Shown here: piece by piece, positions 1-5,547 of the stretch | Layout of the letters: every line of letters starts with the position of its first letter | Numbering within the stretch: the stretch's first letter is position 1 | Assembly (NCBI GenBank): GCA_001781625.1 | Contig: MFLS01000013.1 | Span: 221 to 8,082 of the forward strand | Direction of reading: 5' to 3' | DNA length: 7,862 nt | From: Candidatus Kaiserbacteria bacterium RIFCSPHIGHO2_12_FULL_56_13 | GTDB taxonomy: Bacteria; Patescibacteriota; Minisyncoccia; Phycocordibacterales; Phycocordibacteraceae | Made by a program: the position numbers and the translations under genes | The notes under the pieces: generated by a model | The model's database searches: none | What the model saw: only the letters and a program-made list of their open reading frames with translations | What the model was told of the DNA's origin: nothing

Positions 1-44
1 TGGTGGTCGTGACCGCGAACGATGTTTACCGGCTTATAGGGTAG
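1..44 (+). CDS. C-terminal tail of an upstream gene, probably RseP/RasP-type site-2 protease (partial)
   Basis: The frame beginning at base 3 is open and reads VVVTANDVYRLIG before a TAG stop at 42-44. The pattern of hydrophobic residues, then T-x-N-D-V/I, then R-L, resembles the end of the last transmembrane segment of RseP/RasP membrane metalloproteases, whose C-termini commonly read like LVTWNDIQRLF. In Bacillus and many other bacteria this protease gene lies directly upstream of proS, as it would here. Only 13 residues are visible and none of the catalytic motifs (HExxH, NxxPxxxLDG) fall inside the window, so the identity rests on a short similarity plus gene order. The other two frames are either closed at once or run into proS out of frame. 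Confidence 0.5.
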   Translation, partial: VVVTANDVYRLIG

Positions 45-53
45 GGGTATACT
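25..53 (+). promoter_or_regulatory. proS promoter (-35 TTTACC, -10 TATACT)
   Basis: TTTACC at 25-30 matches four of six positions of the sigma-70 -35 consensus. It is followed by exactly 17 bases and then TATACT at 48-53, a five-of-six -10 box. Transcription would begin about 7 bases later, at 60-61, which is the A of the proS ATG, so the transcript is predicted to be leaderless. The element lies inside the 3' end of the preceding gene and would give the proS-mre operon its own promoter. Confidence 0.65.
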
Positions 54-60
54 CTTGCCC

Positions 61-1299
61 ATGCGGCAATCAGCTCTCTTTACTAAAACGCGGCGGGAGG
101 CGCCCGCTGACGAGGTCGCAAAAAACGCGCAACTCCTTATCCGCGCCGGCTATGTCCACAAAGAGATGGCCGGCGTCTACTCCTACCTCCCCTTAGGGCT
201 CCGCGTCTTGAAGAACATCGAGCAGATTATCCGCGAAGAGATGAACGCGCTCGGTGGGCAAGAGCTTGTCATGACCGCGCTCCAGGATAAGGCGCTGTGG
301 GAGCGTACCGACCGCTGGGATGACGAGAAGGTTGACAGCTGGTTCAAGATTGCTCTCAAGACCGGCGGCGAAACGGGCCTCGCTATCACGCACGAGGAGC
401 CCTTGACGAGCATCATGACCGAGCATGTGAGCTCGTATCGGGATCTCCCGGTGATGGTCTACCAGTTTCAGACGAAGTTCAGGAATGAGCTGCGCGCGAA
501 GAGCGGTGTAATGCGCGGCAAGGAATTTTTAATGAAAGATCTCTACTCGTTCGCGCGCACTGATAGCGAGCATCAAGCGCAATACGATGCCGCACGCGAG
601 GCTTACAAAAAAATCTTCAAACGGCTTGGTATCGGCGAGCGCACCTATATCACCTTCGCTTCGGGCGGCGTCTTCAGCGAGTTTTCTGAAGAGTTTCAAA
701 CCTTGTCAGATGCAGGCGAAGATACGATTTTCGTTGACAAAGAAAAGAAGATCGCCGTCAATAAGGAGGTGATGAGCGATGCAACGCTTCAAAAGCTTGG
801 CCTTACGAAAGAGGCCCTTGTTGAGAAAAAGGTCATCGAGGCGGGCAACATCTTTCATCTCGGGACCCGTTTTTCAGAAGCACTCGGCCTCGCCTACACA
901 GACGAACAAGGGAAACGACACCCTGTCGTTATGGGCTCGTACGGCATCGGCGTCACACGCATGCTCGGTATCTTGGCTGAAGTCATGAGTGATGAGAAGG
1001 GTCTCGCGTGGCCGGAGAGTGTCGCGCCCTTCAAGTACCATATCGTCTCCCTGGGGCAGAAGGGCGATGAGGTCTCAAGGGCGGCCGACGCGCTCTACGC
1101 CGATCTCACACAAAAGAGCATTGAGGTCCTCTATGACGATCGCGAAGCGCGTGCGGGGGAGAAGTTCGCTGACAGCGATTTGATCGGCATCCCGTACCGC
1201 ATCGTGGTGGGTAAGGAGGCGCTCGCGTCGGGCGAGTATGAGGTCGTTGCCCGCGCCACGGGTGCGGTCGCGAAGAAAACCCATGGCGAGATTCTCTAA
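61..1299 (+). CDS. proS: Prolyl-tRNA synthetase, short form lacking the inserted editing domain
   Basis: This class IIa synthetase charges tRNA-Pro with proline in the cytoplasm. Counting from ATG 61 (412 residues), the class II motif 2 region lies near residues 138-164 with the R-N-E signature and FLMKDLYSF. Motif 3 is GSYGIGVTR near 292-300. The C-terminal anticodon-binding domain begins near residue 323 and contains the DDREARAGEKF stretch. Bacterial ProRS is usually about 565-570 residues because an editing domain sits between motifs 2 and 3. Here that region is only about 125 residues, so the domain is absent, as in alphaproteobacterial and mitochondrial short forms. An upstream in-frame TTG at 55 would add two residues, but it overlaps the position between the -10 box and the predicted transcription start, so ATG 61 is preferred. 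The 3' end overlaps mreB by 17 bases. Confidence 0.95.
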   Translation: MRQSALFTKTRREAPADEVAKNAQLLIRAGYVHKEMAGVYSYLPLGLRVLKNIEQIIREEMNALGGQELVMTALQDKALWERTDRWDDEKVDSWFKIALKTGGETGLAITHEEPLTSIMTEHVSSYRDLPVMVYQFQTKFRNELRAKSGVMRGKEFLMKDLYSFARTDSEHQAQYDAAREAYKKIFKRLGIGERTYITFASGGVFSEFSEEFQTLSDAGEDTIFVDKEKKIAVNKEVMSDATLQKLGLTKEALVEKKVIEAGNIFHLGTRFSEALGLAYTDEQGKRHPVVMGSYGIGVTRMLGILAEVMSDEKGLAWPESVAPFKYHIVSLGQKGDEVSRAADALYADLTQKSIEVLYDDREARAGEKFADSDLIGIPYRIVVGKEALASGEYEVVARATGAVAKKTHGEIL

Positions 1300-2335
1300 A
1301 AGCTCTTTTTTTGGGAGTGATATCGGCATCGATCTCGGGACCGCGAATTCCCTTGTCTATGTGCGCGGCAAAGGCATCATCCTCAACGAGCCATCGGTCG
1401 TCGCGGTGAATGATAAGACAGGACAGATAGTCGCGGTCGGCAAAGACGCGAAGATCATGCTTGGCAAGACGCCGCCGCATATCCGCACCGTGCGCCCCCT
1501 CTCACACGGCGTCATTTCTGATTTTGAGGTGACTGAAGAGCTCCTGACCTATCTCATCAGCAAGGCGCAGGGTTCGCGCACGCGTCTCTTCGGCCCCCGG
1601 GTCGTCATCGGGGTCCCGACCGGCGTCACGAATGTGCAAAGCCGCGCAGTGCGTGATGCGGCGCGAAATGCCGGCGCGCGCGAAGTGTTTATCCTTGAAG
1701 AGCCGGTCGCGGGCGCGATCGGCGCAAAGCTCCCTGTCCACGAGCCCGTCGGGACAATGGTGCTCGATATCGGCGCGGGCACGACCGACATCGCTGTTGT
1801 TGCCCTCTCGGGAGCGGTGGCCGCGAAGAGTTCGCAGGTCGCTGGCGACCGTTTTAATGAAAACATCGTCGATTTCGTGCGTAGCGAGTTCAAGCTCGGT
1901 ATCGGGGAGCGCACTGCCGAGGAGGTCAAAATCGCGATCGGCGCGGTCGTCCCTCTGCCCGAGACCCTCTCGCGCGGCGTGCGCGGCCGCGACCTCGCGA
2001 CCGGCCTCCCGCGCGAGGTGATACTCATCGATGCGCACATCCGCGAGGCACTCGCGCCCTCTTTGGATGCCCTTATGGAGGCGATGAAAGAGGTGATCGA
2101 ACGCACGCCGCCTGAACTCCTTGCCGATATCCTCGAGCGCGGCGTTACCGTGTTCGGCGGCGGAGCGCTCTTGCGCGGCCTGCCCCAGCTCCTCTCGAAG
2201 ATGCTCGGCGTCCCTGTGCGCGTTGCCCCCGACCCCTTGACGGCGGTCGTGCGCGGCACCGGGAGCGCGACAGAGGACCCAGAGACCTATGGCGACTTTT
2301 TCCTCGATGAAGAAGAGACGATACTTCAGACGTAA
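1283..2335 (+). CDS. mreB: Rod shape-determining protein MreB (bacterial actin homologue)
   Basis: MreB polymerises on the inner face of the membrane and positions the lateral wall synthesis machinery. The 350-residue product matches the normal family length. Actin-fold nucleotide motifs are in order: phosphate 1 IDLGTAN at 16-22, connect 1 EEPVAGAIGA at 139-148, phosphate 2 DIGAGTTDI at 162-170, and the adenosine motif GGGALLRGL at 292-300. The N-terminus (MARFSKSSFFG) is basic and aromatic, plausible for membrane contact. ATG 1283 was chosen because it places the conserved IGIDLGTAN at the usual distance from the N-terminus; the same frame extends upstream to 1238 but only as an out-of-frame reading of proS. 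The start lies inside the last codons of proS and there is no strong Shine-Dalgarno, so translational coupling is likely. Confidence 0.96.
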   Translation: MARFSKSSFFGSDIGIDLGTANSLVYVRGKGIILNEPSVVAVNDKTGQIVAVGKDAKIMLGKTPPHIRTVRPLSHGVISDFEVTEELLTYLISKAQGSRTRLFGPRVVIGVPTGVTNVQSRAVRDAARNAGAREVFILEEPVAGAIGAKLPVHEPVGTMVLDIGAGTTDIAVVALSGAVAAKSSQVAGDRFNENIVDFVRSEFKLGIGERTAEEVKIAIGAVVPLPETLSRGVRGRDLATGLPREVILIDAHIREALAPSLDALMEAMKEVIERTPPELLADILERGVTVFGGGALLRGLPQLLSKMLGVPVRVAPDPLTAVVRGTGSATEDPETYGDFFLDEEETILQT

Positions 2336-3089
2336 TGCGCTTATCGCTGCCCCGAGTTTTTCGATGGGGGTGGCGCTTTTCACTATCGTCGTTGTCGTTC
2401 TTGGCTTTCGCGCGCTCCTCCCTGAACCGTTTCTCCGAGCCACAGCACCCCTTCTTGCGGTGGGCACGGCCCTCTCGGGTTTTTTTGCCGATCTTCGTGC
2501 GCAGTTTGCCGATACCTCTCTCCTTCGCCGTGAGCGCGATGATCTCATGCGCGAAAAGGATTCTCTCGCACGAGAGAACCTCGCGTTCGTCGCTAAGATC
2601 GAAGATCTCACGCAGTTCCTCGGCAAAGAGCCCGCGCCGCCTCTCGGCATCATTGCCGGCATCCTCACTCGCCCGCCCGAGTCGCCCTACGACACGCTTG
2701 TCATCGCCGCAGGTGCGACCTCGGGCGTCTCACCGGGCATGCGCGTTCTTGCGCCGGGCGGGACGCCCTTGGGTTTCGTCGAGACGGCATTCACCTCTAT
2801 CGCTCGCGTGACTCTCTATTCGGCGCCCGGTCAGTCGCTCTCGGCGTGGGTGGGGAGAGAACGCGTGGCAATGACTCTCAAGGGCAAGGGCGGCGGCGCG
2901 TTCACCGCCCTAGTGCCCAAGGATGCGGGGGTCGTTTTGGGCGATCTCGTATATGTTGCGGGGGGAGGGGCGCTCCCCGTGGGGCGCGTACGGGAGGTGG
3001 GGACAGATCTCTCGTCGCCTATCGCGACCCTCTCGATCACGCCCCTCGTGAACCTCTTTTCGCTCACATGGGTCACGCTCGTCCCGTAG
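2289..3089 (+). CDS. mreC: Rod shape-determining protein MreC
   Basis: MreC is a bitopic membrane protein that connects MreB filaments to PBP2 on the outer face of the membrane. The 266-residue product has the full family layout: a basic cytoplasmic start (KKRRYFRRN at 8-16), a transmembrane segment near 25-45, a charged coiled coil near 72-112 (RRERDDLMREKDSLAREN), and a beta-rich extracytoplasmic domain from about 118 to the end. That last domain includes the typical G-V-x-P-G-M-x-V and G-x-V patterns. ATG 2289 is preceded by GAGGA at 2273-2277, a reasonable ribosome site. ATG 2307 (MKKRRYF) is an alternative start that keeps the whole basic region. The gene starts 47 bases inside mreB (29 with the alternative). 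Residues 200-228 are very glycine-rich. Confidence 0.92.
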   Translation: MATFSSMKKRRYFRRNALIAAPSFSMGVALFTIVVVVLGFRALLPEPFLRATAPLLAVGTALSGFFADLRAQFADTSLLRRERDDLMREKDSLARENLAFVAKIEDLTQFLGKEPAPPLGIIAGILTRPPESPYDTLVIAAGATSGVSPGMRVLAPGGTPLGFVETAFTSIARVTLYSAPGQSLSAWVGRERVAMTLKGKGGGAFTALVPKDAGVVLGDLVYVAGGGALPVGRVREVGTDLSSPIATLSITPLVNLFSLTWVTLVP

Positions 3090-3340
3090 TCCGTGTCGTG
3101 CTTATCGCGGCGGCGCTCATCGCCCCGTTCTTTTTCACGATCGGCATAACCTCGTTTATTGCTCTCATTGCCGCCGCCGCTTCACCCTCCGCACCGCTTG
3201 CGGTCGGCATCATCGTCGACGCTCTCTATTGGACAAAAGCCGCATACCCGTACCCCCTCGGGACTTTTGCAGGCGCGCTTCTTACCGCCGCCGCATTCAT
3301 GGTGCACTCATTCATTGAGACGCGTATCATGCGAGTATGA
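3068..3340 (+). CDS. Small integral membrane protein in the mreD position (reduced MreD-like)
   Basis: This 90-residue, strongly hydrophobic protein sits exactly where mreD is found, between mreC and the PBP2 gene. Residues 8-38 form one long or two short membrane segments, 41-54 another (PLAVGIIVDALYW), and 63-80 a last one (PLGTFAGALLTAAAFMV), followed by a short charged tail. The G-x-x-x-D-x-x-Y/W pattern resembles the G-x-x-x-D motif region of MreD. Canonical MreD is about 160 residues with five or six membrane segments, so this would be a shortened version. The name rests on position, topology and that short motif rather than clear homology. ATG 3068 was chosen because the longer upstream frame (from 2846) merely re-reads mreC in an arginine- and glycine-rich frame. 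It overlaps mreC by 22 bases and its TGA stop overlaps the mrdA ATG. Confidence 0.75.
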   Translation: MGHARPVVRVVLIAAALIAPFFFTIGITSFIALIAAAASPSAPLAVGIIVDALYWTKAAYPYPLGTFAGALLTAAAFMVHSFIETRIMRV

Positions 3341-5007
3341 TGTGGCGCCGCCCCCGTCCGCGCGACCCGGAGATTGCTCCCGACGAGATCTTTCTCGATG
3401 CGGCGAACACCCCCTCTTTTGATCGGGCGCGTTTTGAGGGGCGGCTCGAGCGCCCCCTTGGCGAGACCGCGTTCGCTTTCTTGAGTATCGCGCTCGTGTT
3501 CGCGTTCATCCTCCTCCTTGGCCAAGCATGGAACCTCCAAGTGAGGCAGGGGAGCGCCTATGCGGCGCAGAGCGAGCGCAACTCGCTTTCGTCGCAAGTC
3601 ATTTTCACGAATCGTGGCGTCATCACCGATGTGAACGGTGTCGTGCTCGTTGGCAATGAAACGGCATCCGAGGGGAGGGTAGAGCGCGTGTATGCCGCGC
3701 CCGGCTTCGGCGTTCTCTTGGGGCATGTTTCGTATCCAAAAAAAGATGCCTCTGGCAACTACTACGATACCTTGATCACCGGCCTCGCCGGCATCGAGGC
3801 CTCTTTTAACGAAATGCTTGCCGGCGAGAACGGCACCATCTTAATCGAACGGGATGCGCTCGGCGAAGTGCACTCGCAAGGCATCATCAATCCACCGATA
3901 AACGGTACCGATCTCGCTCTCTCGATCGATAGCCGCGCGCAAGAAGCTCTCTACGACGCCGTAAGCTCGCTCGCCGACCAGGTGCCGTTTCTTGGCGGAG
4001 CAGGGATACTCATGGATGCGTCGACCGGCGCGGTGCGAGCGCTTGTCTCGTATCCAGAGTACGACCCTAATGTGCTCTCTGGCGGCGGGCCTGCCGAGAC
4101 GATCGCGGCGTATAACGCGAGTAGCCGAAAGCCCTATCTTAATCGCGCCGTCTCGGGCCTTTATGCGCCAGGTTCTATCGTCAAACCATTTGAAGCGACA
4201 GGTGCCCTGACTGACGGCACGATCACGCCTTCGGTCACGGTCAACAGCACGGGCTCGATCTCTGTCCCGAACCCCTACGATCCGTCGCGCCCGACCGTCT
4301 TCAAGGATTGGAGGGCGCTCGGCGTCCTTGATCTGCGAGAGGCGATCGCGTGGTCCTCTGATATCTACTTTTATGCTGTCGGCGGCGGATTAGGGAACGT
4401 GCGAGGGCTTGGGATCGAGCGGCTCGCTTATTGGTATCGCGCGTTCGGCCTTGAGAGTCCGACCGGCATCGAGCTCCCAAGCGAGTCTGCGGGATTCATC
4501 CCCACGCCTGCGTGGAAAGAGACGACCTACGACGAGATTTGGCGCATTGGCGACACCTACCACACGGCGATCGGCCAGTACGCCATGCAGGTGACGCCGA
4601 TCGCGGTCGCGCGCGCCGTTGCGGCTATCGCAAACGGCGGCAAGCTCGTCAAGCCAACCCTGCTCAAGGATGCACAACTCTCCGGCGAATCGCTTACGGT
4701 TGACGCTGACGCGCTCCGGGTGGTGCGCGAGGGGATGCGCCTTGCGGTGACGCTTGGCACAGCCTCGGGCCTCGCTTCGCTTGAGGGCATCGTTCACGCC
4801 GCCGCTAAAACCGGCACGGCGCAAACGGGAGCCAAGAACGAATACTACAACTCATGGGCTGTCGGCTTTTTTCCCTACGAGGATCCCAAGTATGTCTTTA
4901 TGGTGGTGATGGAGCGCGGCCCCGCAGGTAACCCGACCGGCGGGGTCTATATCGTGCAGCAATTTCTGACCGCCCTCTCTCAAGCCGCTCCCGAGTATTT
5001 CGATTGA
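3337..5007 (+). CDS. mrdA: Penicillin-binding protein 2, class B transpeptidase of the elongation machinery
   Basis: PBP2 crosslinks peptidoglycan outside the membrane during lateral growth. The 556-residue product has a cytoplasmic tail (1-43), one membrane anchor near 44-62, a pedestal region opening with NRGVITDVNG at 92-101, and a complete transpeptidase domain. The catalytic motifs are SIVK at 280-283 (nucleophile Ser280), SSD at 340-342 (the SxN/SxD motif) and KTGT at 491-494. YDPN near 242-245 and GIGQ-like AIGQ at 411-414 are also typical. Only about 36 residues separate NRG from the GHVSYP segment (129-134), so the head part of the pedestal is much shorter than in E. coli PBP2. ATG 3337 gives a 4-base ATGA overlap with the preceding gene; ATG 3340 is equally possible. 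SSD and the position after mreC favour MrdA over FtsI. Confidence 0.92.
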   Translation: MMWRRPRPRDPEIAPDEIFLDAANTPSFDRARFEGRLERPLGETAFAFLSIALVFAFILLLGQAWNLQVRQGSAYAAQSERNSLSSQVIFTNRGVITDVNGVVLVGNETASEGRVERVYAAPGFGVLLGHVSYPKKDASGNYYDTLITGLAGIEASFNEMLAGENGTILIERDALGEVHSQGIINPPINGTDLALSIDSRAQEALYDAVSSLADQVPFLGGAGILMDASTGAVRALVSYPEYDPNVLSGGGPAETIAAYNASSRKPYLNRAVSGLYAPGSIVKPFEATGALTDGTITPSVTVNSTGSISVPNPYDPSRPTVFKDWRALGVLDLREAIAWSSDIYFYAVGGGLGNVRGLGIERLAYWYRAFGLESPTGIELPSESAGFIPTPAWKETTYDEIWRIGDTYHTAIGQYAMQVTPIAVARAVAAIANGGKLVKPTLLKDAQLSGESLTVDADALRVVREGMRLAVTLGTASGLASLEGIVHAAAKTGTAQTGAKNEYYNSWAVGFFPYEDPKYVFMVVMERGPAGNPTGGVYIVQQFLTALSQAAPEYFD

Positions 5008-5008
5008 C

Positions 5009-5036
5009 TTGCGCCTCCCGATACTTCGCGTACAAT
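5009..5036 (+). promoter_or_regulatory. Probable greA promoter (-10 TACAAT)
   Basis: TACAAT at 5031-5036 is a good -10 box in the only sizeable gap after mrdA. The best-spaced -35 candidate is TTGCGC at 5009-5014, 16 bases upstream and only a three-of-six match. A better hexamer, TTGACT at 5004-5009, lies 21 bases away, which is too far for a standard sigma-70 promoter. Transcription would start near 5043, giving a leader of about 16 bases before the greA ATG at 5059. Confidence 0.5.
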
Positions 5037-5058
5037 GACGCGCACCGATCGCGACCTT

Positions 5059-5535
5059 ATGACTGACCAAACCAAAGAGGCCGTGCTTTCTCAAGAAAAG
5101 TTCGATGAAATGGCGAAAGAGCTGGAGCACTTGAAAACGGTGCGCCGCACCGAAATCGCCAAGAATTTAGAGTATGCCCGCTCACTCGGCGATCTCTCTG
5201 AAAATGCCGAGTACCAAGAGGCGCGCGAGCTCCAGGCCGCGACCGAGGAGCGGATCCGCAAGCTCGAAGATGTGCTGAAGCGGGCGACCATCACGACTGA
5301 TAACAAGAAGAAGAATGAAGTCGGCTTCGGTTCCAAGGTCTCTATCAAACACGGGGGGAGCGATGAGGAGCACGAATACATGATCGTCGGGAGCGAAGAG
5401 GCCGACATGCGAGAGCGCAAGCTCTCGCATGTCTCGCCCTTGGGCGCCGCGCTGATGGGCAAAAAGAAGGGCGATGTCTTCACCTTTGAGACGCCCTCAG
5501 GCAAGCAAACCTATACCATCGAAAAGGTAGCGTGA
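5059..5535 (+). CDS. greA: Transcription elongation factor GreA
   Basis: GreA enters the secondary channel of stalled RNA polymerase and stimulates cleavage of the backtracked transcript. The 158-residue product is the normal length. Residues 10-78 form the antiparallel coiled coil with the diagnostic tip GDLSENAEYQEARE at 44-57, including the acidic pair D45 and E48 that acts at the polymerase active site. The FKBP-like C-terminal domain follows, with SPLGAALMGKKKGD near 126-139. An in-frame ATG at 5035 would add eight residues, but it overlaps the predicted -10 box (5031-5036), so ATG 5059 is preferred. No clear Shine-Dalgarno precedes it. The coding sequence contains a perfect inverted repeat at 5404-5433. 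lysS follows after 12 bases. Confidence 0.95.
   Translation: MTDQTKEAVLSQEKFDEMAKELEHLKTVRRTEIAKNLEYARSLGDLSENAEYQEARELQAATEERIRKLEDVLKRATITTDNKKKNEVGFGSKVSIKHGGSDEEHEYMIVGSEEADMRERKLSHVSPLGAALMGKKKGDVFTFETPSGKQTYTIEKVA
5404..5433. repeat. Perfect 13-bp inverted repeat with GCAA loop inside greA
   Basis: GACATGCGAGAGC at 5404-5416 is followed by GCAA (5417-5420) and then GCTCTCGCATGTC at 5421-5433, the exact reverse complement of the first arm. As RNA this is a 13-bp stem closed by a GNRA-type tetraloop, so it should be very stable. It encodes residues 116-125 of GreA (DMRERKLSHV). No run of T follows, so it is not an intrinsic terminator. Its role is unknown. Confidence 0.85.
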
Positions 5536-5541
5536 TACGAT
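5536..5541 (+). promoter_or_regulatory. Possible extended -10 element for lysS
   Basis: TACGAT at 5536-5541 is preceded by TGA, giving TGATACGAT, a plausible extended -10 element (TGn plus hexamer). Transcription would begin near 5548, the A of the lysS ATG. The best -35 candidate (TATACC at 5512-5517, spacing 18) is poor. lysS may equally be read through from greA, so this is tentative. Confidence 0.35.
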
Positions 5542-5547
5542 ACGAGG

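Noticed and set aside
37..47. Tandem TAGGG copies before proS as a possible MraZ site
   Set aside because: The motif is TAGGG rather than TGGGN and repeats every 5 bp instead of 10; it probably reflects the promoter spacer only.
2561..2578. 8-bp inverted repeat TTCTCTCG-CA-CGAGAGAA in mreC
   Set aside because: Short, and explained by charged coiled-coil codons; the two-base loop makes an RNA hairpin less stable, and nothing nearby suggests a function.
1502..2668. Long open frame on the minus strand (388 codons) spanning mreB and mreC
   Set aside because: It is antisense to two clear genes, is rich in Arg and Ala with no recognisable motif, and is typical of shadow frames in G+C-rich coding DNA.
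2846..3067. N-terminal extension of the mreD-like frame
   Set aside because: It re-reads mreC in another frame, giving an Arg/Gly-rich stretch unlike a membrane protein; ATG 3068 begins the hydrophobic protein.
5035..5058. Earlier ATG for greA
   Set aside because: It overlaps the predicted -10 box TACAAT (5031-5036), and the added residues are outside the usual GreA start.
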